Assembly (NCBI RefSeq): GCF_019166065.1
Contig: NZ_JAHTBN010000002.1
Location: forward strand, 434,001-498,000
From: Candidimonas humi
Lineage (GTDB): Bacteria > Pseudomonadota > Gammaproteobacteria > Burkholderiales > Burkholderiaceae_B
Direction of reading: 5' to 3'
DNA length: 64,000 nt
Shown here: piece by piece, positions 1-8,377 of the stretch
Layout: each line of letters starts with the position of its first letter
Position numbering within the stretch: position 1 is the first letter of the stretch
Position numbers and translations under genes: made by a program
Notes under the pieces: model-generated
Database searches by the model: none
The model's input: only the letters and a program-made list of their open reading frames with translations
Told to the model about the DNA's origin: nothing

Positions 1-2
1 TC

Positions 3-251
3 TATCTGGCGACCGCGGGGGCGGCCCAGGCCCTGGGCCTGCAGGACAGCATAGGCACGTTGGCCGAGGGCGCCGAGGCCGACTTCATCGTGCTCGACCC
101 GCGCGCCACCGAGCTGCTGGCGCGGCGCACCGCCAGGGCCGATACGCTGGAAGAACTGCTGTTCGCTTTCGCCATGCTGGGCGACGACCGTGCCGTTGCC
201 GCCACGTATTCCGCGGGGCGCATGCTGCACCGCCGCGCCGACAATTGCTGA
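3..251 (+). CDS. guaD: guanine deaminase, C-terminal end (partial)
   Basis: Only the last 82 codons are in the window; the reading frame is open from base 3. The visible stretch has the end of an amidohydrolase-fold guanine deaminase: the GTLAEGAEADFIVLDP segment (the strand that returns to the small beta domain) and the closing LGDDRAVAATYSAGRMLH segment, both typical of GuaD. The enzyme hydrolyses guanine to xanthine and ammonia in the cytoplasm. The nearby urate, allantoin, allantoate and urea genes fit a role at the head of purine breakdown. The active-site residues lie outside the window, so a related amidohydrolase is not fully excluded. Confidence 0.8.
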   Translation, partial: YLATAGAAQALGLQDSIGTLAEGAEADFIVLDPRATELLARRTARADTLEELLFAFAMLGDDRAVAATYSAGRMLHRRADNC

Positions 252-396
252 GCGCGCCGGCTGCGGCTTTCCCGGATCTGCTTTCTCGCGCGCGCGGGAT
301 GGCGTGCGCGTGCCGGCCTGACGCGTCGGGCGTGGCCGCGCACGCGCCCGGGCGCCGGGCCGTGCAAGGCTGCCAGCCCGCATGCTCCGAAAGGGA

Positions 397-425
397 TACA
401 CAGACCTGGATATCCTCTTTATGAT
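397..425 (+). promoter_or_regulatory. predicted promoter of the LysR gene
   Basis: A -35-like TACACA (397-402) is followed after 17 bases by TATGAT (420-425, five of six matches to the -10 consensus). The -10 lies inside the interrupted palindrome TATG-N5-CATA (420-432), a possible regulator contact. The predicted start leaves a leader of about 65 bases before the ATG at 499. By-eye prediction only. Confidence 0.4.
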
Positions 426-498
426 ACGCATAGCGGATCCGCAGCCCGGGGCGCCGCGTGTTGCAAAGAGAACCACGCCCGGGCTCTACGGAGGCGCG

Positions 499-1422
499 AT
501 GTCGGCCCGGCGCAGCGACGAATTGCTCGATACTTACCTGCTGAAGGTGTTCAGCCTGCTGGTCAGCGAGCGCAGCGTTTCGCGCGTCGCGCTCAAGCTC
601 AACCAGTCGCAGCCGGCCGTAAGCGTGGCGCTCAAGCGCCTGCGCGAAATCTTCGGCGATCCGCTGCTGGTGCGCGAGAAGGGCGGCATGGTGCCCACCG
701 AGAAAGCGCTGTCGCTGCTGCCGCATGCGCGCGGCGCCCTGGCCGAGGTCGAGCAGATGCTGGTGCAGCCCGAAGCCTTCGACCCGCAATCCAGCCGGCA
801 CGATTTCCGCATCGGCTCGCCCGACTATCTCGCGCCGCTGTTCATGGGCAGCGTGTCCGCAAGGCTGCGCCGGCAGGCGCCGCACGCGCGCCTGAGCATG
901 CATGCGCTGGGCCCCGACTTCGATTTCGAGCGTTCGCTGGCCGAGGGCGAGCTGGACGTGGTGATCGGCAACTGGCCCGAACCCCCCGATCGCATGCATC
1001 TGTCGGTGCTGCTGGAAGACGAAATTGTTTGCCTGGTGGCCGCCGACCATCCCTTGGCCGCCCGCGGCCTGAGCCTGGACGATTACCGGCGCGCGGTGCA
1101 CGTGGTGCCCATGCCGTATTCGGTCAGCCAGCGCGGCGTGATCGACGGCGTGCTGGCCGCCAACCGCATAGAGCGCGACGAGCGCGTGGTGGTGCAGTCG
1201 TTCAATCTCGCACCCTATCTGCTGCCGGGCACCGATCTGGTGTTCACCACGTCGCGGCATTTCGCCGCCTTCTACGCGCGCCTGCTGCCCTTGGCCATCC
1301 TGCCGGCTCCGCTCAGCTTTCCGCCTATGCGCTTCTATCAGTTGTGGCATCCGCGCAGCCACCACGCGCCCGCGCAGCGCTGGCTGCGCGGCCTGCTGGG
1401 CGATTGCGGCCGCCGGCTTTAG
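499..1422 (+). CDS. LysR-family transcriptional regulator
   Basis: 307 residues, the normal length for the family. Residues about 8-70 form the winged helix-turn-helix (SVSRVALKLNQSQPAVSVAL, then FGDPLLVRE), and the rest matches the LysR substrate-binding domain. I chose the ATG at 499 because an excellent GGAGGCG ribosome site lies 3 to 9 bases before it; an upstream in-frame ATG at 382 has no such site and would add an unrelated tail. It follows guaD on the same strand and converges on allantoicase. Control of purine or neighbouring catabolic genes is plausible but not shown by the sequence. Confidence 0.9.
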   Translation: MSARRSDELLDTYLLKVFSLLVSERSVSRVALKLNQSQPAVSVALKRLREIFGDPLLVREKGGMVPTEKALSLLPHARGALAEVEQMLVQPEAFDPQSSRHDFRIGSPDYLAPLFMGSVSARLRRQAPHARLSMHALGPDFDFERSLAEGELDVVIGNWPEPPDRMHLSVLLEDEIVCLVAADHPLAARGLSLDDYRRAVHVVPMPYSVSQRGVIDGVLAANRIERDERVVVQSFNLAPYLLPGTDLVFTTSRHFAAFYARLLPLAILPAPLSFPPMRFYQLWHPRSHHAPAQRWLRGLLGDCGRRL

Positions 1423-1568
1423 TTTTACAGGCCCTGGCCGGCCTTGCCCTGGGGCCGCGGTATCTACGCGCCGCGAGCCAGCGGGGCCGGCTCATGCCGG
1501 ACGCCGGATCTCGGAGCCGCGCTTTGTGTTGCCCGGCGCGGGCCTCATACGCATCCGCCATCAAAAAT

Positions 1569-1595
1569 ATAAGAATTCATACAAGGGATTCTTAT
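1569..1595. terminator. AT-rich hairpin between convergent genes
   Basis: Perfect 8-base inverted repeat ATAAGAAT / ATTCTTAT with an 11-base loop, in the 194-base gap between the converging LysR and allantoicase genes. Read on the minus strand it is followed by ATTTTTG, so it could terminate allantoicase transcripts. The stem is weak, and an operator role is an alternative. Confidence 0.35.
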
Positions 1596-1616
1596 CTCTT
1601 TGAAAGCCGATTGGCA

Positions 1617-2660
1617 TCACTTCGCCAACCGCCCCCAGATGCGTACGCGGCTGATGCCGCCGTCGGGATACATATTGACCCGCACATGGCTGACCGGGCC
1701 TATGTCGCGCACGGCCTCGCTTTCGTAGAAATGCTGGCGGTCCATTTCCATCTTTTGTTCGCCCAGCAGCTCGGGCCAGAACATGGCTTGCGTGACGAGC
1801 GACTCGTCGGTGCAGGCCTCGACTCGTGCCGCCTGTACCGACACGCGGTCGGGGTAATTGCCCTTGAAGTGCGCGGTGTCGATCTCGATCTTTTCCACCA
1901 GCGCGGCGTGGCCCAGTTCGATGATGCACCAGTCATAGCCCGGCTCGCGGCGGCGCCGCGTTTCCCAGCCGTCTCCCATGTTCACGCCGCGTCCGGGCAT
2001 GATCAATCGGAACGGCACGCCGAAGTGCGCGTCGTTGTAGGCCACGATGCGCCCGCCGTTGGCCAGCGCCGAGACCTCGTGCAGCGCCTGCGGGTCGCGC
2101 GCCGCCCAGTCGCAGGCCGGCTGCCCATAGACGCGCAGGCGCGCCACGCCGCCGTCGGGATAGATGTCCAGCCGCAGGTGCGTCCAGACCCGGTCGTCAT
2201 CGGCGATTTCCACGTAGTGGTGCGCATTGCCCTGCAGCGGGCGCGGCGCCACGATTTCCGTCCAGGCCGTGGCTTCGTCCGGGTCGCCGTCGCAGCGGCA
2301 CGCATGCACCGACGCGGCCGGCGGGAAGTTGCCGGTGAAGTGGCTGGTGTCTATGTCCAGCCCGCGTATGGCGCCCGGCAGCCCCAGGCGCACGATGGCC
2401 TGGTCATGGCCGCCGTTGCGCCGGCGCCGCGTTTCCCAGCCGTCCATCCACTTGCCGTGCTCGTCGAACTTGCCGACGATGAACACCGGCTCGGACGGCT
2501 GCAGCATGCGCTGCGCGCTGGCGAAGAATTCATCGGTGCACGTCAGCACCTTGGCGCCGAAGTCGGCGCTGGCCAGGTTGGCGTGTCGGGTGGCGTAGGG
2601 CGGCGGCTCGCTGGGCGGCGCGTTGACGATGGTGCCGTCGGGCAGGGCGGGCTTGGACAT
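1617..2660 (-). CDS. alc: allantoicase
   Basis: 347 residues, matching the family length. Allantoicase hydrolyses allantoate to ureidoglycolate and urea. The internal duplication typical of the enzyme is plain: the motif DGWETRRRR occurs at residues 73-81 and again at about 230-238, each followed by a similar H/Y-D-x-x-I-x-x-LG segment and later by [12 protein letters not shown] / [12 protein letters not shown]. The ATG at 2660 has a GGAG ribosome site 11 bases upstream; a longer frame upstream is GC-rich and unlike the family. It lies directly downstream of puuE, so the two probably form one operon that turns allantoin into ureidoglycolate plus urea, the urea feeding the urease region. Confidence 0.95.
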   Translation of the reverse strand: MSKPALPDGTIVNAPPSEPPPYATRHANLASADFGAKVLTCTDEFFASAQRMLQPSEPVFIVGKFDEHGKWMDGWETRRRRNGGHDQAIVRLGLPGAIRGLDIDTSHFTGNFPPAASVHACRCDGDPDEATAWTEIVAPRPLQGNAHHYVEIADDDRVWTHLRLDIYPDGGVARLRVYGQPACDWAARDPQALHEVSALANGGRIVAYNDAHFGVPFRLIMPGRGVNMGDGWETRRRREPGYDWCIIELGHAALVEKIEIDTAHFKGNYPDRVSVQAARVEACTDESLVTQAMFWPELLGEQKMEMDRQHFYESEAVRDIGPVSHVRVNMYPDGGISRVRIWGRLAK

Positions 2661-2805
2661 GATGGTCTTGTCTCCGGAATGAGTGGCAGGTTGATGTTCA
2701 ATGGCGGGGCGTGCCGGGGGTTTGCTATCGGAACGGCGGCGGCGTCGGATGTAGCGCCGTGTGCCCGGTTCCGCTTGCAAGCCCGTATATGGATGTCCGC
2801 CGGTT

Positions 2806-3759
2806 TCAGGCGTGGGCGCCGGCAAGAGGCGTGCGCGCCTGCCAGGGGTGGCGCTCGGCCCAGTGGCGGGCGATGGCGGCGCGCGTGGCGATCCAGACGC
2901 CGTCGCGGGCCTGCACATAGTCGAGGAAGCGCTGCAGGGCCCTGAAGCGGCCCGGCCTCCCCACCAGCCTGCAGTGCAGGCCCACGGACATCATGCGCGG
3001 CGCCTGCGCGCCTTCTTCGTAGAGCACGTCGAAAGCGTCCCGCAGGTATTGGTAGAACTGTTCGCCGCTATTGAAGCCTTGCGGCGAGGCGAAGCGCATG
3101 TCGTTGGTGTCCAGCGTATACGGCACCATCAATTGCGGCTTGCTGCTGCCGTCGCTCAGTTGCACTTCGGTCCAGAAGGGCAGGTCGTCGCCGTAATAAT
3201 CCGCGTCGTACAGGAAGCCGCCTTCCTCGGCCACCAGGCGCAAGGTATTCGGACTGTCGCGCCCGGTGTACCAGCCATCGGGGTGGCGGCCTATCAGTTG
3301 CGTGACGATTTCCACGCAGCGGCGCATGTGCTCGCGTTCCAGCTCTTCGGCCACCGACTGGTAGTGGATCCAGCGATAGCCGTGGCAGGCGATCTCGTGG
3401 CCGAGCTCGACGAAGGCGCGCGCCGCCTCGGGGTTGCGCTGCAGCGCCATGCCGATGGCGAACACCGTCAGCGGCAGGCCGCGGCGCTCGAATTCGCGCA
3501 ACACCCGCCAGACGCCGGCGCGCGAGCCGTATTCGTAGATGGATTCCATGGACATGTGCCGCGCCGGATAGGATTCGGCGCCGATGATCTCGGACAGGAA
3601 TTGTTCCGAGCCTGCATCGCCATGCAGCACGCAGTTCTCGCCGCCCTCTTCGAAGTTCAGCACGAATTGCAGGGCGATGCGGGCCTTGCCGGGCCAGTCG
3701 GCCTGGGGCGGGTTGCGGCCGTATCCGGCCAGGTCGCGCGGGTAGTGTGGTTCCGGCAT
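2806..3759 (-). CDS. puuE: allantoinase, polysaccharide-deacetylase type (PuuE)
   Basis: 317 residues of the NodB-like (beta/alpha)7 fold. PuuE opens the allantoin ring to allantoate; it is the metal-independent type, unrelated to the amidohydrolase allantoinase. Family marks include the opening [21 protein letters not shown] near residue 36, [14 protein letters not shown] near 72 and the HGYRW segment near 126. The neighbouring allantoicase, hydroxyisourate hydrolase and urate oxidase genes support the call strongly. In some relatives this gene is fused to, or sits next to, OHCU decarboxylase (uraD); here there is no extension and no separate uraD in the window. Confidence 0.95.
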   Translation of the reverse strand: MPEPHYPRDLAGYGRNPPQADWPGKARIALQFVLNFEEGGENCVLHGDAGSEQFLSEIIGAESYPARHMSMESIYEYGSRAGVWRVLREFERRGLPLTVFAIGMALQRNPEAARAFVELGHEIACHGYRWIHYQSVAEELEREHMRRCVEIVTQLIGRHPDGWYTGRDSPNTLRLVAEEGGFLYDADYYGDDLPFWTEVQLSDGSSKPQLMVPYTLDTNDMRFASPQGFNSGEQFYQYLRDAFDVLYEEGAQAPRMMSVGLHCRLVGRPGRFRALQRFLDYVQARDGVWIATRAAIARHWAERHPWQARTPLAGAHA

Positions 3760-3882
3760 TTGCTGAGTCTCCGATCTGGTGAGGCCGCGGGCCGGCCCGT
3801 CATGCCGTGTCGGCGCGGGCGGGTCCGGCGGCCTGTTCTGGTATAGGCTGCGGGTTCGTGTCTGGGGGCGGCTATGCGGCCT

Positions 3883-4641
3883 TCAGCGCTTGACGCTGAA
3901 AGCCAGCCACGGGTCGGCCGCCGGGGCTTTGTCGGGTTCGCCCATGCGCTCTTCGCAGTCATGCAAGTGGTGCTGCATGGCCGACTTGGCGCCGGCGGCG
4001 TCGCCCTGCGCCAGCTTGTCGAGTATGTCCTGGTGCTCGAAATACGAGCAGGCGCTCTGGCCCGGCGTGTCGTAGTAGGCGATGATCAGCGAGCTGCGGG
4101 CGCACAGGCTGTGCAGGATGTCGGTCAGCACGTCGTTGTCGAGCAGTTGCGCCAGCTCTACATGGAAGGCGTTGGACAGGCGGATCCAGCTTATGCGGTC
4201 GCCGCATTCGAACGCCTGGCGCTCGCGGCCCACCATGGCGTACAGCGGTTCCAGGCGCTGCGCCAGGTCGGGCAGCGCCAGCAGCATGTCGACGACGGTG
4301 CATTCCAGCGCGCGGCGCATGGCGAACACATCGCGCGTTTCCTTGGCTTGCGGCTGCCACACAAAGGCACCGCGGTTCGGCTCGATCAGCACGATCTTGT
4401 CGTGCGCAAGCTGCGCCAGGGCCGCGCGCACCGTGGCGCGCGTGCAGTCGAAGACCGAGCACAGCGTCGCCTCGGTCAGCTTGGCGCCGGGCAGCAGGCG
4501 GCGGTCCATCACGGCATCGAAAATGTCGTCGTAGACGCGGTCGACCTCGGTCCTGGCGCCGGCGTGCGGGTGGCGCAGCGACGAGGCCCGCGGCGCCTGC
4601 AGGTCCGCCGGCGCATCCTGTGAGGCATTCAGACTGAGCAT
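3883..4641 (-). CDS. GntR-family regulator (FCD/FadR subfamily)
   Basis: 252 residues. Residues 32-98 form the winged helix (DRVYDDIFDAVMDRRLLPG, then LCSVFDCTRATVRAALAQLAHD and RGAFVWQP), and residues about 105-230 the all-helical FCD ligand-binding domain with metal-type histidines (NAFHVELAQ, HQDILDKLAQGDAAGAKSAMQHHL). The ATG at 4641 has AAAGG eight bases upstream. It is transcribed divergently from uraH from a shared AT-rich region with overlapping promoters and palindromes, the usual layout for a repressor of an adjacent pathway. A repressor of the ureide/urate genes is the likely role; the ligand is unknown. Confidence 0.9.
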   Translation of the reverse strand: MLSLNASQDAPADLQAPRASSLRHPHAGARTEVDRVYDDIFDAVMDRRLLPGAKLTEATLCSVFDCTRATVRAALAQLAHDKIVLIEPNRGAFVWQPQAKETRDVFAMRRALECTVVDMLLALPDLAQRLEPLYAMVGRERQAFECGDRISWIRLSNAFHVELAQLLDNDVLTDILHSLCARSSLIIAYYDTPGQSACSYFEHQDILDKLAQGDAAGAKSAMQHHLHDCEERMGEPDKAPAADPWLAFSVKR

Positions 4642-4663
4642 GGGAAAAACCTTTGATGAAGTA

Positions 4664-4692
4664 TTGACAATTATTGGCGATGGGCACAAAAT
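4664..4692 (+). promoter_or_regulatory. predicted uraH promoter
   Basis: Perfect -35 TTGACA at 4664-4669, a 17-base spacer, and CAAAAT at 4687-4692 (four of six). It overlaps the opposing promoter of the GntR gene, so both could be blocked by one bound regulator. Prediction from sequence only. Confidence 0.5.
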
Positions 4693-4698
4693 CGTCAA
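4670..4698 (-). promoter_or_regulatory. predicted promoter of the GntR regulator gene
   Basis: On the minus strand TTGACG (4698-4693), a 17-base spacer and AATAAT (4675-4670, five of six). The predicted start leaves a short leader before the ATG at 4641. It lies face to face with the uraH promoter. Confidence 0.5.
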
Positions 4699-4703
4699 CA
4701 GAA

Positions 4704-4715
4704 ATTGTAAACAAT
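4704..4715. promoter_or_regulatory. palindrome, candidate GntR operator
   Basis: ATTGT-AA-ACAAT is a perfect interrupted palindrome of the TTGT-N2-ACAA type seen with FadR-subfamily regulators. A related smaller palindrome, ATTG-A-CAAT, lies at 4663-4671 over the -35 of the uraH promoter. Both sit between the divergent regulator and uraH genes. Confidence 0.45.
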
Positions 4716-4821
4716 AATTGGTGATCGGATGGAAAGGCCTGGAATTCCGGCTTTTTCCCGCTCACGCGCCCCCGGCTGCGGCGGCCGCCGCAACCGGGCG
4801 CATACCGACAGGAGGAGCCCG

Positions 4822-5175
4822 ATGGGCAAGCTTTCCACCCATGTCCTGGACACCATGCACGGCGTGCCCGCGCAAGGCGTGCATATCGACCTCTACCTGG
4901 TGCAGGACGGCCAGCGCCAGTTGCTGGGCCACGCCACGACCAATCACGATGGCCGCTGCGACCAGCCGCTGCTGCACGGCCCGGCCTTTGTCAGCGGCGT
5001 CTACGAGCTGGTCTTCCATGCCGGCGACTATTTCGCCGGCCGCGGAGTCCAGGTTCCCGAACCGCGTTTCGTGGATGAGGTCGCCCTGCGATTCGGCGTG
5101 GCCGACGCAGCCCAGAGCTATCACGTGCCGCTGCTGGTAACCCCCTGGACCTGGTCCACGTACCGCGGTAGCTGA
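4822..5175 (+). CDS. uraH: 5-hydroxyisourate hydrolase (transthyretin-like)
   Basis: 117 residues, a complete single-domain transthyretin-related protein. It hydrolyses 5-hydroxyisourate, the unstable product of urate oxidation, to OHCU. The family signatures are present: LSTHVLDTMHGVPAQG at the start, the conserved central Arg/His area, SYHVPLLVTPWTWSTYRGS at the end with the C-terminal YRGS tetrapeptide of active HIU hydrolases. The ATG has a strong GGAGGAG site directly upstream. It is followed by puuD in the same direction, so urate oxidation and the next step are co-expressed. The third enzyme of this step, OHCU decarboxylase, is not seen nearby. Confidence 0.96.
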   Translation: MGKLSTHVLDTMHGVPAQGVHIDLYLVQDGQRQLLGHATTNHDGRCDQPLLHGPAFVSGVYELVFHAGDYFAGRGVQVPEPRFVDEVALRFGVADAAQSYHVPLLVTPWTWSTYRGS

Positions 5176-5178
5176 CAC

Positions 5179-5233
5179 GCGCCGCCATGGCGGCGCATCC
5201 TCGCCGGGCGAAGCAAGGCTTGCATCGCCCGGC
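5179..5233. repeat. two strong inverted repeats between uraH and puuD
   Basis: Just after uraH there is a perfect 18-base palindrome (5179-5196, GCGCCGCC/GGCGGCGC) and then a long hairpin (5203-5233): a 9-base stem GCCGGGCGA/TCGCCCGGC, an A-A mismatch and four more pairs around a GGC loop. No T-run follows, so these look like RNA stability or attenuation structures rather than a classical terminator. Confidence 0.45.
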
Positions 5234-5363
5234 CCATTCCGAAGCCCGCCAGTGCGGCCCCTCTTTTCAGTGCGAACTTCCCAGACACGGCACTGATCCG
5301 GCAGATAGTCCCGTCGAGCCGTCCCATCGAACCGGACGCCGGCGCAACCAGAGCACCTTCACT

Positions 5364-6719
5364 ATGCAAGCTTACGTACTCGAATTCGGCAATCTCCTGC
5401 TGCGCTGGCTGCACGTCGTCGCCGCCATCGCCTGGATAGGCGAATCCATCTACTTCGTCATGCTGGACAACAGCCTGCACCCGCCGCGCGGCGAGCAGAG
5501 CCGCCAGCGCGGCGTGTTCGGCGAAATGTGGGCCGTGCACGGCGGCGGCTTCTACCATAACCAGAAGTACCTCACCAATCCGGCCGAGCTGCCCGACGAC
5601 CTGCACTGGTCGTTCTGGAAGTCCTACGCTACCTGGCTCTCGGGCTTCGCCCTGTTCGCGCTGCTGTATCTCAGCAACCCGCAGCTCTACCTGGTCAATC
5701 CCGCCAGCCCCTGGCATTGGGCGGCTTCCATGAGCGGGCTCCAGGCCGGCGTCCTGGCGGTCGCCTTCCTGGTCGTGGGCTACATCGTCTATTCCCAGCT
5801 ATGCCGCCGCATCAGCCCCAATATGGATCACGACGGCTGGCTCAGCGCCGCCGTGGGCGTGATGATGGTCGTGGTTTCGTACCTGGCCACCCACATCTTC
5901 GCGGGCCGGGCCTCGTTCCTGCTGACCGGCGCGCTGATGGCCACCTGCATGTCGGCCAATGTGTTTTTCTGGATCATTCCCGGCCAGCACCGCATGGTCG
6001 ATGCCCTGAAGGCCGGCCGCAAGCCCGATCCGCTGGACGGCAAGCGCGGCAAGCAGCGCTCGGTGCACAACACGTATTTCACGCTGCCAGTTGTGTTCCT
6101 GATGCTGAGCAACCACTACTCGTTCGCCTTCAGCAGCGAGTACGCATGGATCATCATGAGCCTGTTCATCTTCGCTGGCGCGGTGATTCGCCAGTACTTC
6201 GTGCTGCGCCACGTCGGCAAGAACCAGCTCGGCTATCCCGCCGCCGGCATTGTCATGCTGCTGATCATCGCCTGGCTGGCCGCGCCTGCGCCGGCGCCCG
6301 CGGTGGCTGCGGCTCCGGCCGCGGCTTCGACAGTGGCCCAGGTCAATGCGGCTGCCGCTGCGAGCGCGGCGTCCGGCGGGCCGGCCATGGCATCTTCCGC
6401 GGCCGCCGCCTCCGCCGGCGCTGCCCCGGCCGCTACTGCGGCAGGCGCCGCAGCCGGCGCCGCCTCGGGGGCCGCGGACGAGCTGCAACAGGTGCGCGCC
6501 ATCATAGGCATGCGCTGCATCGAATGCCATTCCGCCAAGCCCAGCCAAGCGGGCTTTGCGTCCGCGCCCGCGGGCATCATGTTCGACACGCCCGCGGAAA
6601 TCCGCGCCCGCGGCGCCCAGATCAAGCAGGTCGTGGCCAGCCGCTACATGCCGCTGGGCAACCTGACCAAGATGACCGACGCCGAGCGCGCCGCCATCGC
6701 GGCCTGGAGCGGCCAGTAG
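5364..6719 (+). CDS. puuD: urate oxidase PuuD, membrane-bound with cytochrome c domain
   Basis: 451 residues. The first ~310 are hydrophobic with several membrane segments (LLLRWLHVVAAIAWIGESIY, SGLQAGVLAVAFLVVGYIVY, IVMLLIIAWLAAP) and match the PuuD family, the cytochrome-linked urate hydroxylase. A low-complexity Ala/Pro/Ser linker of about 70 residues leads to a small cytochrome c domain with the haem site CIECH at residues 385-389 and the likely Met ligand in SRYMPLGN. Urate is thus oxidised to 5-hydroxyisourate with electrons passed to the respiratory chain instead of making peroxide. It follows uraH. The ribosome site before the ATG is weak. Confidence 0.93.
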   Translation: MQAYVLEFGNLLLRWLHVVAAIAWIGESIYFVMLDNSLHPPRGEQSRQRGVFGEMWAVHGGGFYHNQKYLTNPAELPDDLHWSFWKSYATWLSGFALFALLYLSNPQLYLVNPASPWHWAASMSGLQAGVLAVAFLVVGYIVYSQLCRRISPNMDHDGWLSAAVGVMMVVVSYLATHIFAGRASFLLTGALMATCMSANVFFWIIPGQHRMVDALKAGRKPDPLDGKRGKQRSVHNTYFTLPVVFLMLSNHYSFAFSSEYAWIIMSLFIFAGAVIRQYFVLRHVGKNQLGYPAAGIVMLLIIAWLAAPAPAPAVAAAPAAASTVAQVNAAAAASAASGGPAMASSAAAASAGAAPAATAAGAAAGAASGAADELQQVRAIIGMRCIECHSAKPSQAGFASAPAGIMFDTPAEIRARGAQIKQVVASRYMPLGNLTKMTDAERAAIAAWSGQ

Positions 6720-6801
6720 AGCCGGCCGGCGGCGCAAGTACAATGGTTTGCAGCATCTGCAGTCCTGATGCCGTGTTGTGCAACGGAATAGGAGCGCACC
6801 G

Positions 6802-7089
6802 ATGAAATCGCAACCCCAACTGGTGGGCGCGCCCGCCGCCCTGTTGTTGCTGGACGGATGGTCGGCCGTGCCCGCGCGCGACGCCATCCAGAAGACCTAC
6901 GTCTTCAAGAACTTCAGCGAGGCCTTCGGCTTCATGGCCCGAGTTGCCCTGCAGGCCGAAAAAATGGACCATCACCCGGAATGGTCCAATGTCTACAACC
7001 GCGTCAGCGTCGTGCTCGCCACGCACGACGCCAAGGGCGTGACCCAGCTCGACGTATCCCTGGCCGCCTACATGGACCAGCTCGTGTGA
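6802..7089 (+). CDS. phhB: pterin-4a-carbinolamine dehydratase
   Basis: 95 residues, full length for the family. The enzyme dehydrates 4a-hydroxytetrahydrobiopterin so that the pterin cofactor of aromatic amino-acid hydroxylases (PhhA) can be recycled. The signature DHHPEW is at residues 56-61, followed by [20 protein letters not shown] with the third conserved histidine. Start chosen at the ATG with GGAG nine bases before it. It lies 82 bases after puuD but has no functional link to urate that I know of; no phhA is in the window. The stop codon is 13 bases from the end of the converging permease gene. Confidence 0.93.
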   Translation: MKSQPQLVGAPAALLLLDGWSAVPARDAIQKTYVFKNFSEAFGFMARVALQAEKMDHHPEWSNVYNRVSVVLATHDAKGVTQLDVSLAAYMDQLV

Positions 7090-7102
7090 TCTGCAGTGGT
7101 TT

Positions 7103-8044
7103 TTAGTGGCCCGGCCTGAACACCGCCACCAGCGCCGAGACCGACGCCACGGACAGCACCGTCGAAATCAGGATCGCCCGCGAAGTCACCGCGGCTTCGC
7201 GGTCGTACAGCTTGGCCAGCATGAACGGCCCCGTGCCTATGGGCAGTGCGCTCAGCAGCACTGCCGCCTGCGCCCACATGGGCGGCATGTCGAACACCCA
7301 GTACGCCAGCGCTGCCGTCACCGCCGGCTGCAGCAGCATCTTCAGGCCCACGATGCGCCACACCGCGCCCTGGCGCCCGGCGGCGGGCGCCGACTGCGCC
7401 AGGAACAGCCCTATCGTCACCAGCGCGCAGGGGCTCGCCGAGTCCGAGAGCAATCCCACGAACTGTTCCACCGGGCCGGGCAGCCGCCAGTGCATCAGCG
7501 GGAACACCAGTCCGGCCAGCGGCGAGGCCACCAGCGGATTGCGCAACACCGACAGCAGCACTTTGCGCAGGGTGCGCGCCAGGCTGCGCGTGCCTTGCAG
7601 GTCGATCTCGATCAGCACGATAGAAAATGCGAACAGCACGCAAGCGGTCAGCAGCGCAGTGATGATCGCCGCCGGCAGGCTGTCGCGGCCGAACACCGCC
7701 AGGCACAGCGGAATCCCCATGAAGCCTGCGTTCGGATACGAGGCCGCCAGCCCTTCGATGCTCGCGTCCGCCAGGCGCCCGCGGCGTTGCCGGTCCATCG
7801 CGTACGAGGCGGCGAACACCACGGCAATGCCCAATGTGAAGGCCCAGGCGAAGCCCGGATGGTCGAGCTGGTCCCAGGTGATGTGCGCCATCGCCTGGAA
7901 CAGCAACGCCGGCAGCGCCAGCCACACCACGTACTTGTTCAGGCTGTCCACCGCGCCCGGCCCGAACAAGCGCTTGCGGGCGCACACATAGCCCGCCGCA
8001 ATCAGCCCGAACAGCGGCAGCACCGCAGTCAATACCAGATCCAA
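7103..8044 (-). CDS. auxin efflux carrier (AEC) family permease
   Basis: 313 residues with about ten hydrophobic segments, two sets of five as in the AEC/BART family. It opens LVLTAVLPLFGLIAAGYVCARK and contains SYPNAGFMGIPL and PIGTGPFMLA, the polar-glycine motifs of the fourth and ninth helices. I place the start at TTG 8044, which has GAGGAAA just upstream and gives the usual N-terminus; an in-frame ATG at 8194 also follows AAGGAGA but would add 50 hydrophilic residues. Family members move malonate, malate or other organic anions; the substrate here is unknown. It is divergent from amn. Confidence 0.85.
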   Translation of the reverse strand: MDLVLTAVLPLFGLIAAGYVCARKRLFGPGAVDSLNKYVVWLALPALLFQAMAHITWDQLDHPGFAWAFTLGIAVVFAASYAMDRQRRGRLADASIEGLAASYPNAGFMGIPLCLAVFGRDSLPAAIITALLTACVLFAFSIVLIEIDLQGTRSLARTLRKVLLSVLRNPLVASPLAGLVFPLMHWRLPGPVEQFVGLLSDSASPCALVTIGLFLAQSAPAAGRQGAVWRIVGLKMLLQPAVTAALAYWVFDMPPMWAQAAVLLSALPIGTGPFMLAKLYDREAAVTSRAILISTVLSVASVSALVAVFRPGH

Positions 8045-8377
8045 TCCATTTCCTCGCGTCTCGCGCCGCCATGCACGCCGGCCGATGCCCCGCCCGGCGC
8101 GGTGCCACGTCGCGGGCCTACCTGGACGCGGCCCGCGCGCCCGCCCGCGGCAAAGGCGAAAGTCCGAAAGTGTAGCGCCTTTACCCTTCATTCTCCTTGC
8201 ATGGTTCCGGCCGGTGCGGCCCGCATTCCCGTCACACATTTGCGGTAAAGTGATCGACACAGCCGGCGCGTCCGCGCCCGCCCATCCATGCAAGGGCGCC
8301 GGAGCGCAAGCAAACCGGCCGGCGCCCTCCGGCGGCCTGTGTTCCGTGCCGCGCCCCGCATCCTGAACCGACACTGC
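8045..8377. other. divergent intergenic region, AEC permease / amn
   Basis: 333 bases between two divergent genes, so both promoters should be here, but no convincing -35/-10 pair was found. The GC content drops around 8165-8265. No palindrome or open frame of note was recognised apart from the possible upstream start of the permease at 8194. Confidence 0.4.

Noticed and set aside
1029-2945. Long plus-strand frame over the LysR end and allantoicase
   Set aside because: It runs in the wrong frame through the LysR gene and antisense to allantoicase; no recognisable domain.
8045-8377. Riboswitch or structured leader before amn
   Set aside because: No conserved aptamer pattern or strong stem could be recognised by eye.
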